64,000 nucleotides of DNA from Balamuthia mandrillaris (Eukaryota > Discosea > Longamoebia > Balamuthiidae): the NCBI GenBank assembly GCA_031835245.1, contig JAVKOQ010000137.1, forward strand, positions 1-64,000, given 5' to 3'. This document shows positions 33,834 through 48,283 of this stretch, piece by piece. The notes beneath the pieces are model-generated. The model was given only the letters and a program-made list of their open reading frames with translations. It did not search any database and was not told where the DNA came from. The translations under genes and the position numbers were made by a program. Every line of letters begins with the position of its first letter. The first letter of the stretch is position 1.

Positions 33834-36800
33834 ATGACTCGAACCGCAGCAACGGGCCTTTGCATGTTAAGCGTGGTGGTCTTGTGGTGTTCTCTTGTGG
33901 CTGCTGAAACGGGTTCATTTCTTGAGCCTTTCGTTTTTTTTTTTTTTTCAAAGTTCCTCTTTCTTCTTCGCCGTTAACAAACCTATTTTTTTTTTCATTC
34001 TCTTTCGTTCTGCCAACTTCTTCGTCCACCGTCTTTTTGTTCTTCTTCATGTAAAAGGGTACTTTGAGATCGGTGGGTCAGGTACGGAATGCACACAAAG
34101 CCAACCATGTGCAGACCCATTCCAGTTTTTTGCCTCCTTTGATGAATACGTGCTCGCACCAGGCCAGTACACTTTCAGCTCCACCGTCAGCCTTTCCAAC
34201 CAAACTTTCCTTCTGAGGTATGGTTTCTCCTCCTCCTTGTTTTATGTGTTGTTGTTGTTGTTGTTAAAACTCCACATTACAGGACATGGCAAGGAAAAGG
34301 CGGATCTGAACCTGTAGTTCTCACCGGCACTGGTATCAGTGTCTGCTTCACCATTGCCTCACCGTGGTACGCTGCAACAACAACCACCTGGACCTTTGAG
34401 GGCGTGGTCATGGAGTGTCCGCATGGTACAGTGTTTAACCTAGCAGCGGAGATTTATTACCCACCAACATTGGAGCTCGAAGACGTGACCTTCCGGAACG
34501 CTCACAGTGCCCTTCGCGTGTACTATACCGCCCCTCAAGAAACCGAAAGAGAGCAACCGCTCATAGGGGAAAGAGATCCTTCTACCACTTTTCGAGTCGA
34601 AACCACCAACGTTGTGGTCCAGGGTCATTCCTGCCTGGCAGGAAATCCACGTGAGTAGCTTTTCCCGTCGTTTAACAAAGCTAACATTGCGCTGTTGGAA
34701 CAGCAATGTGGTTGCAAGGTGTGGAATGGACATTTCAAGACGTGAATTTCTTAAACAATTGCCACGGGATACCTTACCCCAGCTCTGTTTGTATGTTGCT
34801 CATTCTTCACTTCTTTGTTTCTTTCTTTGTGTCTTTCTTTTTTTAATATGACCTCTAAACCCTTCTACATTTAGGCACCCTTGTGCTTTATGGTACTACT
34901 GCTCTGGGCTCTCTAGGCAAGCTCTTGTTTGATAACAACTACAGCGGCCCAACCCAAGGAACGTTAGCATTGGAGTACACCTCCTTAGAAGTCGATCGCA
35001 CTGAAGTGCAATTTGTAAACAATACCAGCCAAGCAACACGTAAGTAAACATGCTCTTCTCTTTTGCGTTTTCTTTTCTTTTCTTTTCTTTTCTTTTCTTT
35101 TCTTTTCTTTTCTTTTCTTTTCTTTTTTTCTTTTCTTTTCTTTTCTTTTCTTTTCTTTTCTTTTCTTTTCTTTTCTTTTCTTTTCTTTTCTTTTCTTTTC
35201 TTTTCTTTTCTTTTCTGTTACTTTCCTTCTTTACAAACTTGGTTGACCAACACAACTTTCTTTTCCAATAGTGGCATTACAGGGAAGCAGTTGGAAAAGC
35301 ACGGGACAGATCTCCTTCATTCAAAACTCTGTCGATAGGTTGATTGAGCTCAACAGCAACTCCCCTTCCCTACAGAGCCTTGTCCCCATCTTCATGAAAG
35401 ACAACCAAATCACGGATTCATACCCGTTCGCCATGTTCCCTAGCACCACCTTTTGTGCCATTCCTTGCTCAAACCTTCAAGCTGAGGACTGCGACTGCAA
35501 TGACAAGCCCGTGCTTCAGTGGAACTTTGCCTCCAACCACTTGGTCTTGCCTTTCGATCAGGACTCCCTTTCCTTGAAGTTAACAATCGATCCCCTCGCC
35601 TTCAACGGGTCATCCGCCCAACTTACATTTGTGGTAGAACTGTCGGAGGGTTTGCAGTTGACTGAAAACTTTCTTATAGAGCCTGCTTGGAATGAAACTA
35701 CCTCACAGCTGGTCCTTGCCGTCCCTGAAAACGCGGAAGAAGTAGAGATCATCATCACCAGACTCCCCGCTTTGACCCAAGAAGCAAACCTCTTCTTCTC
35801 CATTGCACCGGACCAAGAATTCCTTTCCTCCGCCCCATCCTTCTTCATCTCTGCCAACACATTCCAAGTCGCGTTTGCAGGCCCCACACCTCCTCCCTCT
35901 CAAGTCGTCTTCCAACCTCAACAAAGCAATGTGTCTGTGACGTTCCCTTCGCAGAACACCCCGGACCACACTCTCTCCGTCCATGATCCTGAGGACAACC
36001 AAGCCTTTGCCAACCGCTCCGTTACCGCTAAGTTTGGTGCGTTGGCGGAAGTGGACGAAGACGGCCAAGTGGTGGCCACGGTGTCCCTGCATGAGATTCA
36101 GTTCGTCGGAGAGGAACTGGGCAACACCACCTTCAACTTGAACCACGCTCAACCTTTCTTCAGCTTCTCTGCTCACATCACCTCCCTCTTCTCTTCCGCA
36201 GGGAATGAAGAGGGCATTATGGCTCTCCTCAACCTGACTGAAGCCATCAATGTGCAGGTCAACTTCACCATGTTCGCGGAAGAGCAGCTCCTCAGCTTTG
36301 CGGGAGTGGAGCAAGTCATGAGGAACAGTACCCTCAAGTGGAGCCTCTTCTTGTCTTCCTGGCCCTTCCAACACCACAACCACTCCTTGCGCCTCCATCT
36401 CTCCATTCTGAGCCAGGACGGACCGGTGACCTTGAAGGAGGTCGCAGACCCGGAGGACGGGGTGCGAGCGTTCTCTTTGCAAACGGAGAACACAGAGATC
36501 CCGGTGAATGTCTTGCCCTTGGCTCTTGTGGCGGACGGAACGGCGACCGCATCGGTGGAGGCAGAGTGGCTGGAAGCAGAGCAGGAGGTGGTAATCTCGT
36601 TGCCGTGGTTCGATGGCTCGCTGCTGTTGGACCCTGACATCTCCTTGCTGTTGGCGGAGGGAGAGGAGGAGGAAGAAGGAGGAGGAGGCAAAGATGAGGA
36701 AGACCAGTTGTGGTGGAAGATCACGGTGCCGTTGTTGGTTGTGCTGATGGTGGCCGCCGTTGTGGTTGTGGCGGTGCTTTCCTCCCTTCACATGAGGCGA

Positions 36801-36857
36801 CGAAGCAGGCGGCACAGGAACGCCATAAGCGAGCGACTGCAAAACAAGGAAATCTAG
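33834..36857 (+). CDS. type I membrane protein with beta-helix-like ectodomain
   Basis: Six exons (33834-33912, 34058-34217, 34283-34650, 34704-34790, 34875-35039, 35272-36857) give 814 aa. A signal peptide (1-24) precedes residues 30-360, whose short beta-rich repeats (VVLTGTGISVCFTI, LELEDVTFRNAHSALRV, GVEWTFQDVNFLNNCHG, SLEVDRTEVQFVNNTS) are the rungs of a right-handed parallel beta-helix. Residues 400-760 are beta-rich with many NxS/T sites. One transmembrane segment (about 767-790, VPLLVVLMVAAVVVVAVL) is followed by a basic 25-residue tail (MRRRSRRHRN). A surface protein, adhesion or carbohydrate-binding role possible; no catalytic motif of pectate lyases is seen. I do not recognise a named family. 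Confidence 0.75.
35066..35217. repeat. (TTTTC)n minisatellite, intron 5 of the beta-helix gene
   Basis: About 30 units of TTTTC with one interruption. A sister (TTTTC)n tract lies in the LIM gene at 50281-50450. Confidence 0.95.
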
Positions 36858-37155
36858 TAGGATCGATCTCCAAAAATAAATAGGCCCACATTACTTTGGT
36901 GCAAAGGGAACATGCATGTTGCAGCAAAGGTTCCCCTAGCTATAGAGAGAGAAGGGGGCTCTTGTAGTAGGGGAGGAAGCAGCTCTGTGTTGGGACGAGG
37001 GAAGAAAAGTATGGTATGGGAGTTGTTATCCATTCTTTCAATCTTTTTCCCTCCTCCTGGCAATGAAGAAAGCCCAAGTGAAGGGCTGAGTCTAAAATTA
37101 AATTCAAATTTTTCGAGGAATTTTTCTTCAAAAAATCGGAAAAAAAAAGAAGAAT

Positions 37156-37226
37156 GCCCCGACCCGGAATCGAACCGGGGATACGGGTACCACAAACCCG
37201 TGTGATGCCAACTTCACCATCGGGGC
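37156..37226 (-). tRNA. tRNA-His(GTG)
   Basis: The cloverleaf is complete: acceptor GCCCCGA/TCGGGGC, anticodon stem CGGGT/ACCCG with loop TTGTGGT (anticodon GTG), and T arm with GGTTCGATTCC. It is 71 nt without intron. A T-rich terminator follows the 3' end. G-1 is not encoded by the preceding base in a clear way and is presumably added by tRNA-His guanylyltransferase. Confidence 0.96.
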
Positions 37227-37375
37227 GAACGACGACCGATTCCGTCCCAAATCAAACTATGATTCGGTCATAGCACATTTATCCTTTTTAGCACATCAGG
37301 TGACTTTTTAATAATTTAACTTTTTTTTTTGGAGTAATTCGAAAACTCCAAAAGAAAAGGCAACAGGACAACGCG

Positions 37376-38215
37376 ATGAACGTGCAAGGAGACTCCACCA
37401 CCGTGTCTTACCATTACTCCACTGGCGGCGCTCCTCCTGCCTACTACCCCCAACCACCCTACGGTGGTGGTGGTGGTGGTGGCGGTTCTTCCAAGGACGT
37501 GGACGATGAACGCCCTGCCTCGGCCACCTCCACCTCCTCCTCGGCTGCCTCGCACCAACCAGCCGCCTATACGGTGATAGGTGGGCTTCCTCCGCAGCAA
37601 CAGGCCCTGCCACAACACGGACAGCTGGGTGCTTTTCCAGCCAACCAGATTGACCCTGAGTTGGGCTTTAGCCCTTTGGAGGAGGCGCGAAGGACCAAAA
37701 ACTTGGGTACTTTCATCAACTCTGAGTACTATTCCAGGTCTGTATTCTTCTTCTCGTTCTTGTTGGTCTGGTTTCTCACTTGCTTGTCGTTTCTTTGGGG
37801 TGTTATTTTTTTTAAAAAAATAAAACAGGGAGACCTACTCAGATGCCTATTTCACTGTGTTGGAGCTGAACAACACCGTCTACAACTGGATCTACGTGTC
37901 GACGCTTCTGGTCCTCGCCGCCACGCTCGGCTTCGTCATGTCCTTCATCATGGCCCTCCTCATCGCCATCCTTGAGTTTGTTAACTTGTGGGTGCTGCGT
38001 CCTCTCTTGAGAGCCTGCAAGACCTTTGCTGATATATTGGTTCATTTTCACTCTTTTTTTTTTTTTTCAGCTTCTTGTCGTTGCTTTCTTCTTGGTTTGG
38101 TTTGTTTAACCTTTTATTTACCAAACAGGTGATACCATTCGTGTGGGTGGCCAGTTGGTTGCGCCCTGTCCTGGAGTTGATCTTCCCTGGAACCTACAAG
38201 AACAAACATGCTTAA
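37376..38215 (+). CDS. small membrane protein, Gly/Pro-rich N-terminus
   Basis: Three exons (37376-37737, 37829-38039, 38129-38215) give 219 aa. Residues 1-85 are low complexity (Tyr/Pro-rich, a run of eight Gly, Ser/Thr run). From about 135 there is a hydrophobic pair: WIYVSTLLVLAATLGFVMSF and IMALLIAILEFVNLWVL, then VIPFVWVASWL, a likely hairpin of two or three membrane segments. The C-terminus is KNKHA. An integral membrane protein with a cytosolic N-tail is inferred. No family is recognised. Confidence 0.7.
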
Positions 38216-38314
38216 ACCAATACACAAAGAGAAAGAACAAACATTTCTTCACATACAAAATAATACTTTAGCGTTTTATATCAGAAAACAAGATGAAGCA
38301 AAGAGTGTTTGCGT

Positions 38315-40854
38315 TTACTTCCTTTCACCATTCGAAGTGGAAGAGGAAACGTTCTTTGGTGCTTCAAACTCGTTGATCATCGTTTGAACCAGTTGTGCCA
38401 TTATTCTTACTTTCTCTTCCTTTGCTCGTTTCTTGCGCTTCTTCTTCTGTTTCTCCTCGTCATCCCTTTTGTTCTTCTTCTTTCTATGACTTGACTTGGT
38501 CTTCTTTCCTTCCTGCTTTGCTGCTTCGTTCTCTTCCTCTTTGTCCTCTTCCGTCTCGTCCTCTTCCTTCTTCGTCTTCTTCTTTCTTAGACTTGACTTG
38601 GTCTTCTTGTCTTCTTTCTTCTCTTCTTGTTCTTCTGCTTTCTCCTCCTCTTGCTCCTCTTCCTCTTCCAATATTGTCTTACAAAGTTGCAACACTTCTT
38701 TTCGGAGGTTGTCGTGAAACGTAACAAACGCGATCATCTGCTCCCTCTCCTTCTCTTTGAAGAGTTCTCTATTGACCGTCACAACCGGTTTCTTGAATGT
38801 CCAATTGCCGACACTTAGTCGCTTTTCTTTTCGTGGAGACATGTTGATGAATGAAGAAGAGTGAGAAGAATGCTGTTGCTGTTCTTCTCCGTCCGCTTCT
38901 CCTCCTCCTTCTGCTTCGTCCTTTCCGAACCAACTTTCCAACTTCCAACTGCTTCTCTTCCAACTTGGAAACTTCTTGGAAGACTTCTTCTCTTTGTCTT
39001 CCGACGCATGGTTGATGGTGTAAGTTCCGCTATGTGTAGCTAAAGTGGATGAAGTATTTGTGCTCGCATTGGTTGCTGTCATGAAGTTCAACGACAGACG
39101 GTGCTTTCTTTTCGTGCTAGGCGAAACTGTTGACCATGAGGTGAGTGCAGCAGGGGGAGGCAGGGAGGAAGAGGAAGAAGGGGTTCGTGGGGACGTCGGA
39201 CAAGAAGCCGGAATGGAAGTAATTGTTGAAGATGGAGAAGAATTGGGAGTAGGAAAAGGAGCTGAACGTTTCGTTAACGTTTTGGAGAGAGAACGTTTTT
39301 TGGGTTTGCTGTTGGAAGAAGAGGCAGAAGGAGAGGCATCGGTAACTGCTCTTCGTCGGGATTGTGGTTGTGGGGTGGAGTAGTTAAGGCTGTTGTTGGA
39401 AACTCTATCCACTATTTCAGCACTTTTTGAAATGGAAATGGGATGGTGTGGGTTCGTTAAAGCGCAGTTGTTGTTCTCGTTGTTCTTATTTTTGTTCTTT
39501 TCTTTTCTCTTTCCGCTTTCAAGGGCCGCTCTATACTTTCGTAAGAGATCTGCTGCTCCAACGCGCTCTTCGTCCTCCTCCTCTTCCTCATCGTCATCGT
39601 CTTCATCAGCTTCTTCTTCGCTTTTCTTCTTCTTCGTGTCTTTCATCTCTTTTTGCGGCTCTTCGTCTGCTTCTCCATTACCACTATCAATTATCCATTC
39701 CACTTTCTCCTCTGCCTCTTCTTCCTTTTCGTTGCTTGTTGTTGTCGAGGAAGACGAAACGGTGTCTTCATCTTCAACCTCACTATCACTGCTGAACGCG
39801 ACGCCGTCCACCATTTTTCTGGTCCTTCCATGTCGATCTATAAAGTTGAAGTCATGCCCGTAGAAGTTTTTGCGTTGCTTCAGACTCAACAAATATAGCA
39901 AGCTCTCTTCTCTCTTGTTCTTCTTCTTTGTCTTCTTCTCTTCTTTCTCCTCAGCTTCTTTGACCTCCTGTTCTTCCACTTTTTCATTTTCGTCCAAAAG
40001 CTTCAGTTGGCCTTCCAAAAAGTTTAACTCTTCCTCGTCGTCTTCGTTGCTCTCTTCCCTCAATCGTCTCAACTCCTCCTCCTCCTCTCTCCTTATCTCC
40101 TCCTCCTCCTCTTCCCACCGCCTTCTCATCGTCTCCTCCAGCTTGGCCAGCTCTTTCTCCTCCCTCTCCAACTCCTTCTCCAACTCCTCGGTTGCTTTCG
40201 GCTCTTCCGCATTCTTCACAAGCAGGCTCTTCCTCGCGTCGATCGTTTTCCTTCTTCTCTCTCGAATGATTTGCTCCATCTTGGCTCTGTTCTCCTCCAT
40301 TTGCAGCCGCTCCTGGATCAACACTTGCCATCGCTTCTTCGTTTGGCTGAAACTGTATTCCCTCGCCAGATAGTTGCTTTTGTGCTGTTTGCTGCTGTTG
40401 TCGCTGTCGCTGCTCTGCTCTTCAGCTATAGCTGCCGTCTCTTTTTCGATCTTGTCTCGGCTGGTGGTTGTCAGCTGCAGTTGAGAAAGGAACTTGGATT
40501 GGGTCGTGCGAAAGCTGAAAGCCCGATCGAAGAACTTGCCTTCCTGCAGCTGCCTTTGACGAAGAACTTTGTTGGGCGTCATTCCGTCTCTTGTTTCCGT
40601 TCTTCCGTTTCCATTCCCGTTCCCATTTGCTGTACCGATTGCTCTTTTTAAAAACAAATAATATGGTTAAGAGTGTTTTGTTTTTATAACCATGGAAAAA
40701 AACGAAAGTAAGAACAGAAAGAAAAAAAGAAAGATACGACAAGAAAGAAAGAAAGCACAGTAACAAAGCGAGAAAAGAAAGAATTTTTTTTAAAACCAAA
40801 AGAAAGGAAGAAAGAAACGTACAAAGAAGAGCTATCGCTCAACGTCAAAGACAT
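38315..40854 (-). CDS. 786-aa highly charged coiled-coil protein
   Basis: Two exons (40854-40823, coding MSLTLSDSSS, and 40643-38315). Residues about 95-260 are a long Glu/Arg coiled coil (RWEEEEEEIRREEEEELRRL). A more conserved-looking core (ESLLYLLSLKQRKNFYGHDF, about 260-290) precedes acidic and Ser/Thr-rich disorder (300-580) with SPxK-like sites. Another ordered-looking block is GNWTFKKPVVTVNRELFKEK with VTFHDNLRKEVLQLCKTIL (about 645-690); the tail is Lys/Glu-rich with a twice-repeated KTKSS(L/H)RKKK unit. A cytoskeletal or nuclear scaffold is possible. No family is recognised. The small first exon rests on a fitting donor and phase. Confidence 0.7.
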
Positions 40855-41121
40855 AGTTCTCTGTTTTTCTGCTATAATGCTCAAAAAGAAAAAAAAAAGA
40901 GGATCAAGTTTAGCGGTTGAAAAAAAAAAAGCTCTTTGGTAACTCCTTTTCGTTCTTCCTCAAAAATAATGCATAACCGGTTTGTTTCATTCATTTTGCT
41001 ATATTAATGATATAGATAACTGTTTATGATAGGCATTAATCATTGAATAGTCACGTTAAACAAACGAAGGAGCTCAGCCGACAAAAACAACAGAAGTGGG
41101 TACCAGCTTTTGTGTTTTGTG

Positions 41122-42302
41122 TTAAAGGCTTTCATCACTGCCCACCGCTTCTATCGATGGCCTATTCTTCTTCGGCATCTCTTTGCTCTTCCTTTGCATT
41201 GGTTGCGGCGTTTGTGGCCCTGAAATCAATCCGACTTCTACCATGGAATCTTCTGGGATTCGCTCTTGATAGGACGACGCTGGAGTGGCAGCTGAAGAGG
41301 AAGGAGAGAAGGAGGAGGAAGCACCAAACATGTAGCCAACGGGAGAGAAAACAGCGGAATGCAACATCAAGAAGAGAAAAGAGACTCCGCCCAACATCCC
41401 TATGAAGTACCAAAAGTCATACCCGGACTTCCATCGGTGCTCGACGTATACTCTTGTCCAGGTGTCTCCCATTGTCATTTGCTTTTTTGTTGGTTTGTTA
41501 GTCTGTTAAACCAACTGAAACAAACCGGATAAATACCAACCAAAGAAGACGAGGTGTTGGACAGACCAGCAGGAACCACGAACCCTGTTTCGCTGTCCAC
41601 TATAGGATAAGCCCCCGTGGGCGTATGGCCGCTCAGATACAAGTACTCCTCTCGTTGCCATCGCAGTTGCGTCACCTCTCCTGCGAAAACTGGAGTGTAG
41701 CTCAATCCGTTTGGTACTCCTTCTGCAAGCTTGATAATTCCTTATGCGTTAACACTACTAAACACAGGAAGGAAAGAACGAAAGAAACGACAAGAACGAA
41801 AGAAGCAAACAGACAAGAAGAACGAAATGATACCAAGTTAATGATTTCATTCGGCTCACCGGCCACTTTGCCGTTGTACTTTTGGTCATAGAGAAAGACG
41901 TAGGCCACTCCGTCGGTAGCCGCAGCATCAAACTGTAACGAACAAAAGGTTTGATAGTCCGATGCTGGCCATCCTAGATACTTGGACTTGGCAGCTTATT
42001 TTTTGTGTCCCAAAAAGAAGAGTAAGCACAAGCAACCGCGATGCTGCCACAATCGCAGGATAACAAGAGTACAGGAAAATAGGGAAGGATGTACGAACTG
42101 ATGTTGAAGAAGATGAAACAATCACTTCCTTGTTCCTTCACACCTACAACAGTGAGGGGCTTGGTTCTGCCAACTGTGCAATTTACAGCCTGTAGAGGGG
42201 TCGGCTTCTCCGACGATGAGGCAGAACAGATACTTAGTGCTGGTATCTTCATATACCATTTAGGTTAGCTTGTCTCATCTCTCATCGCTCATCGCTCATC
42301 GC

Positions 42303-42357
<55 letters not shown>

Positions 42358-42507
42358 TATCATTTCACTCTCTGTCATGAGGTACAAACCACAAGTTGAC
42401 CGGAAGTAGTAACATAATGGCGGAACGTTGCGTCATTTCCGTCAGAAGACAGCTTGGCGCACGCAAATCCAAAGTAGATGAGCCAACAGACAGCCAACGG
42501 CACCCAT
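41122..42507 (-). CDS. type I membrane protein of unknown family
   Basis: Five exons (42507-42451, 42246-42099, 41973-41834, 41729-41541, 41481-41122) give 297 aa. Exon 1 alone codes a signal peptide (MGAVGCLLAHLLWICVRQA). The lumenal part (20-190) has about four cysteines and beta-rich stretches (GVAYVFLYDQKYNG, TQLRWQREEYLYLSG). One membrane segment follows (YDFWYFIGMLGGVSFLFLML, about 195-215), then a Ser/Pro-rich cytoplasmic tail of 80 residues. The size and layout resemble small cargo-receptor-like proteins such as Atg27/M6PR-like proteins, but I cannot show their motifs. Donors at exons 1 and 2 (GTCTTC, GTTCGT) are unusual and were chosen for phase. Confidence 0.6.
42280..42353. repeat. 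(CTCATCG)4 and (CT)n tracts
   Basis: Four CTCATCG-type units run straight into about 50 bp of CT. They lie in the first intron of the neighbouring minus-strand gene, where they are purine-rich on the sense strand, an exception to the window's rule if that gene model is right. Confidence 0.85.
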
Positions 42508-43094
42508 ACGATCAACCTTTTTTATTTTTTTTGTCAGCTTGTTGTTTGGAAAGAAAGAGTGAGGCAGGCAGCGAAACATGAAACCGCACCAAATCTGAGT
42601 GGCACGGTCAGACGCCAAGCGTTGCAGCAGACCCCTCTCGAACAACGCACACTCGAGGGGACCGCACATCTTTGCCAAATAATATTATTGCTGGAGAGGT
42701 TCTTCTTTCTTTCCTCTTTTTTTTTTGGTTGTTGGTCGAAAGGACGCATTCCTGTCGACAAAGTTCGGAATTTAGGGAATTTCGAAAATGTCAAAAATGT
42801 CACCAAGATAATTTCCGCGCAAATCCCCGAACCTCGGGATTTCCGCGAACGCCAATCATCTGCCTTCCCTGGTGAAATTTCAAAGAACGGAGCAATTTCG
42901 GAGCGATAATTTCCCTTAGTTTTCAGGATCGCGGAAAATCAAGAACCCCATTGCCTCATGACGACACTGAAAATCGCTCTTTTTTTTTTTTCCGAAGAGG
43001 CTTTCTTTCTTTCGTCTGTGCAACAAAAAAAAAAGTCATTTTCTTTTTTCTCACGCGAAAAAACCGGAAAGGAAGAAACAAAGCAACGCGCGAG

Positions 43095-43319
43095 GTAAGT
43101 TTGTAGCACTACTGGAGTGGCCCGAGGGAGAGAGAGAGAGAGAGACAGAGAGAGAGAGAGAGTTTCTTGTGGGACTTGTTATATTTTTTTTGCCTGCGTT
43201 TTGTCTCTCGTTGTGCGTTGTTGTTGCTCTCGTTGGTGTTGTTGTGCGGTGGTGGGTGGTGGTGCTTTTTTATTTTATTTTTTTAAAAAAAATCCTTGTT
43301 GTTGATCTATTACTGATTT

Positions 43320-43354
<35 letters not shown>

Positions 43355-43453
43355 GGTTCATAATCTCTCCATCTTTCTTTTCTTTTCTTTTTTGTTTACC
43401 CCTCTTAACTTCGCGATTTTATTTATTTTTTTTTTTTTGGATATTTCTTGCAG
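43095..43453 (+). other. probable 5' leader intron of the DnaJ gene
   Basis: GCGCGAG|GTAAGT gives a strong donor and TTTCTTGCAG|CACCC a strong acceptor with a long T-rich tract before it, 180 bp upstream of the DnaJ ATG. The intron contains a (GA)n run (43129-43162) and a (CT)n run (43325-43352). Leader introns are common in highly expressed genes. The stretch from 42508 to 43094 shows no gene and should hold the promoter. Confidence 0.5.
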
Positions 43454-43636
43454 CACCCTAGGAACAGGAAGCTAAGCCTTTTCTGTTCTATTGGATTTTT
43501 TATTTTTTATTTTTTCTCCCCTTTTCTCCTATTCCTTTCATCTTTTCCGACCAAAACAACAGACGCACCTCACACCTCTGCTGCTCAGCTCCTCAGGAAA
43601 AAAAAAACACACACACACACACACAAACGCACAAAG

Positions 43637-44911
43637 ATGCCCGTTGAAACAACTTTTTACGACCTCCTCGGCGTTCCGCCCAACGCATCTGACTCCCAAA
43701 TCAAGAAAGGCTACCGCAAGATGGCCCGAGAGTTTCACCCTGACAGAAACCCCAACGCCGGCGACAAGTTCAAAGAGATCAGCTACGCCTATGAGATCCT
43801 CTCCGACCCTGAGAAGCGCAAGATCTACGACAAGTACGGCGCGGAGCGGCTGAAGGAGGGAGGCGGCATGGGCGGCGGGGGCTTTGGCGCAGAGGACTTC
43901 TTCTCCACCATGTTTGGAATGGGCGGCGGCGGGGGCTTTGGCGGCGCCCGACGAAGACAGAAAGGCGAGGACCTGGTGCACGCCCTCAGCGTTAGCTTGG
44001 AGGACCTCTACACTGGCAAGACCACCAAGATCCGGTTACGCAAGAACGTTATCTGCGACGAATGTCGTGGCGCTGGCAGCAAGAACCCCAACGCCGTTCA
44101 GACCTGCGAGGGCTGCCGAGGGCGAGGCATTAAGGTCACCCTGCGGCAGGTCGGCCCGGGCATGGTCCAACAGCTGCAGCAGCAGTGCCCTGACTGTGGG
44201 GGCGAAGGTGAGGTCCTCCGCGAAAAGGACCGCTGCAAGAAGTGCAAGGGCCGCAAGGTAGTGCAGGCCTCCAAGATCCTCGAGATCTACATCGACAAAG
44301 GCATGAAGCACAAGCAAAAGATCACCTTTGCTGGCGAGGGTGACCAAGAGCCAGGCGTCCTCCCTGGAGACGTCATCATCATCCTCAAACAATTGGAGCA
44401 TCCCGTGTTTCGTCGTGAAGGGGCCAACCTCTTTATGGAGCAGGAGATATCCCTCTTCGAGGCCCTCTGTGGCTTTGCCTATACCATCAAGCACCTGGAT
44501 GGCCGCACGCTGCTCGTCAAATCGCCCCCAGGGGGTGAGGTCATCAAGCCAGGGGATGTGAAGGTGATTCCCAATGAGGGCATGCCCATCCATCGCCGTC
44601 CCTTTGACAAGGGTCAGCTGATCATTCACTTCAAGGTGGTCTTCCCGGAGAGGATTTCCCCCGAGGAAGCACACGAACTGGCCAAGATTTTACCTGTGGG
44701 CAGAGCCCCGTATGTGCCAAGAGAGAATGGTGGAAGAATGGACAATGGAAACGGAAACGGAGAGATGGAGTTGGAGGAGGTGGAGGAGGTGCATTTGGAG
44801 AACTTTGATCCTGCAAAGATGGAAGAGGCCAATCAACGACAGCGGAGGGAGGTCTACGAGGAAGACGAGGATGAACAGCACGGACCGAGTGTTGGATGTA
44901 CACAACAATAA
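43637..44911 (+). CDS. type I (DNAJA) Hsp40 co-chaperone
   Basis: A single 424-aa coding exon. The J domain (residues 1-65) has [19 protein letters not shown] and the HPD that triggers Hsp70 ATP hydrolysis; a Gly/Phe-rich linker (70-110) follows. Four zinc-binding motifs come next: [24 protein letters not shown] and CKKCKGRK (the last has Lys for the final Gly, as in many DNAJA proteins). Two beta-sandwich substrate domains follow. The C-terminus CTQQ is a CaaX-type farnesylation signal, as in YDJ1/DNAJA1/2, so a membrane-associated cytosolic DNAJA1/2-type chaperone is inferred. The start follows a spliced leader region with an AC repeat. Confidence 0.97.
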   Translation: MPVETTFYDLLGVPPNASDSQIKKGYRKMAREFHPDRNPNAGDKFKEISYAYEILSDPEKRKIYDKYGAERLKEGGGMGGGGFGAEDFFSTMFGMGGGGGFGGARRRQKGEDLVHALSVSLEDLYTGKTTKIRLRKNVICDECRGAGSKNPNAVQTCEGCRGRGIKVTLRQVGPGMVQQLQQQCPDCGGEGEVLREKDRCKKCKGRKVVQASKILEIYIDKGMKHKQKITFAGEGDQEPGVLPGDVIIILKQLEHPVFRREGANLFMEQEISLFEALCGFAYTIKHLDGRTLLVKSPPGGEVIKPGDVKVIPNEGMPIHRRPFDKGQLIIHFKVVFPERISPEEAHELAKILPVGRAPYVPRENGGRMDNGNGNGEMELEEVEEVHLENFDPAKMEEANQRQRREVYEEDEDEQHGPSVGCTQQ

Positions 44912-45019
44912 AAACCTACGAACGAACGAAAGACGACAATTTATGTTTTGGACTTATTGCGGTGGCTCTCCTCCGTTTCTTTTTTTTTTTTTCCCCTACA
45001 TCTTCAACGAGGGAACAGA

Positions 45020-45105
45020 GAGGAGGAGGAGGGCAGAGAAGAGCTGAGAGCTGAGCAGGAGAGAAAGAGAGCTGAGCTGAGAGCTGAGCTGAGAGCAGGA
45101 GAGAA
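45020..45105. repeat. GAGCTGA minisatellite
   Basis: Degenerate GAGCTGA/GAGCAGGAGAGAAA units in the space between the convergent DnaJ and aspartic protease genes. No gene is seen in 44,912-45,279. Confidence 0.7.
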
Positions 45106-45279
45106 AGAGAGAAAGGCAACCAACAGGAAGGCACGAATGCCCAGCTGTGAGCATCACAATGTTCATGAGGAGAACGTGTGGAGGCAACGCCAAAATATTT
45201 CTGTTCCCCGCATCACTTTTTCACATTCTCTCTCTTCTCTTTGCTTCTTCTTTTTTGGGTTTTGTATTTTATTATTTTT

Positions 45280-47654
<2,375 letters not shown>

Positions 47655-48283
47655 TTTGTGCGTGCGTGCGTGCGCCACTCTTTTCGTTTAGAGAAAAAAA
47701 AACAAACACTCGATGGATTGTGAAAGAAACACACACACAAATGGGGGCAAAAACGCCGCGCGTTTGAGCTGGTTCTTGATTGAAAGGGAAAGCGTAGTTG
47801 AGTGTTCGTTCGGCCGTTATGATTACTCTCGGAATTTTGCGATGCGAGTTTTCCGTTATTTCGGGTTGGTTTCCGTTGAATTTCCAAGTTTCCCTCCATC
47901 TCAACAGCGACAGGGGGAGGGACGGGTTTCGCGTTCTCCATGTCCAAAAATATGAGAAGGTCACGGAAGAGTAGGGTGCTTATCCGTTTTTTTTTTGGGA
48001 AATTTGGGATAGATTTTCCTTTTTTGGTTAATTAGGCGGCTTTGAGAGTTCCGAGTGTCGACGTTAAAGTAGTTGCCTAGCAACAGCACCCTTTCGGTGA
48101 TCTGTTCTTCAGCGACCAAGCGGGCGTAACGCTTCCTTCCACATTTTCCGATAACCGCATACAGGAAAGCTGAAAACCCGGTCGCTGCAGAACAGATCAC
48201 CGACAAAAGTAAAATAAGAAAGAAAAACAAAACCCACAACAACAAACGATTGGTAACAAAAATACATCAAAGGCGGCAAAAAG
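47655..48283. other. divergent spacer, aspartic protease / sirtuin
   Basis: About 630 bp. It holds a CGTGCGTGCGTGCG run next to the protease start and a T-rich stretch near 47985. The minus-strand frame at 48245-47961 is hydrophobic at its start but lacks an ATG. I see no gene. Confidence 0.45.

Noticed and set aside
43884-44261. Alternative frames within the DnaJ exon
   Set aside because: Shadows of a GC-rich coding exon; the DnaJ frame contains every expected motif.
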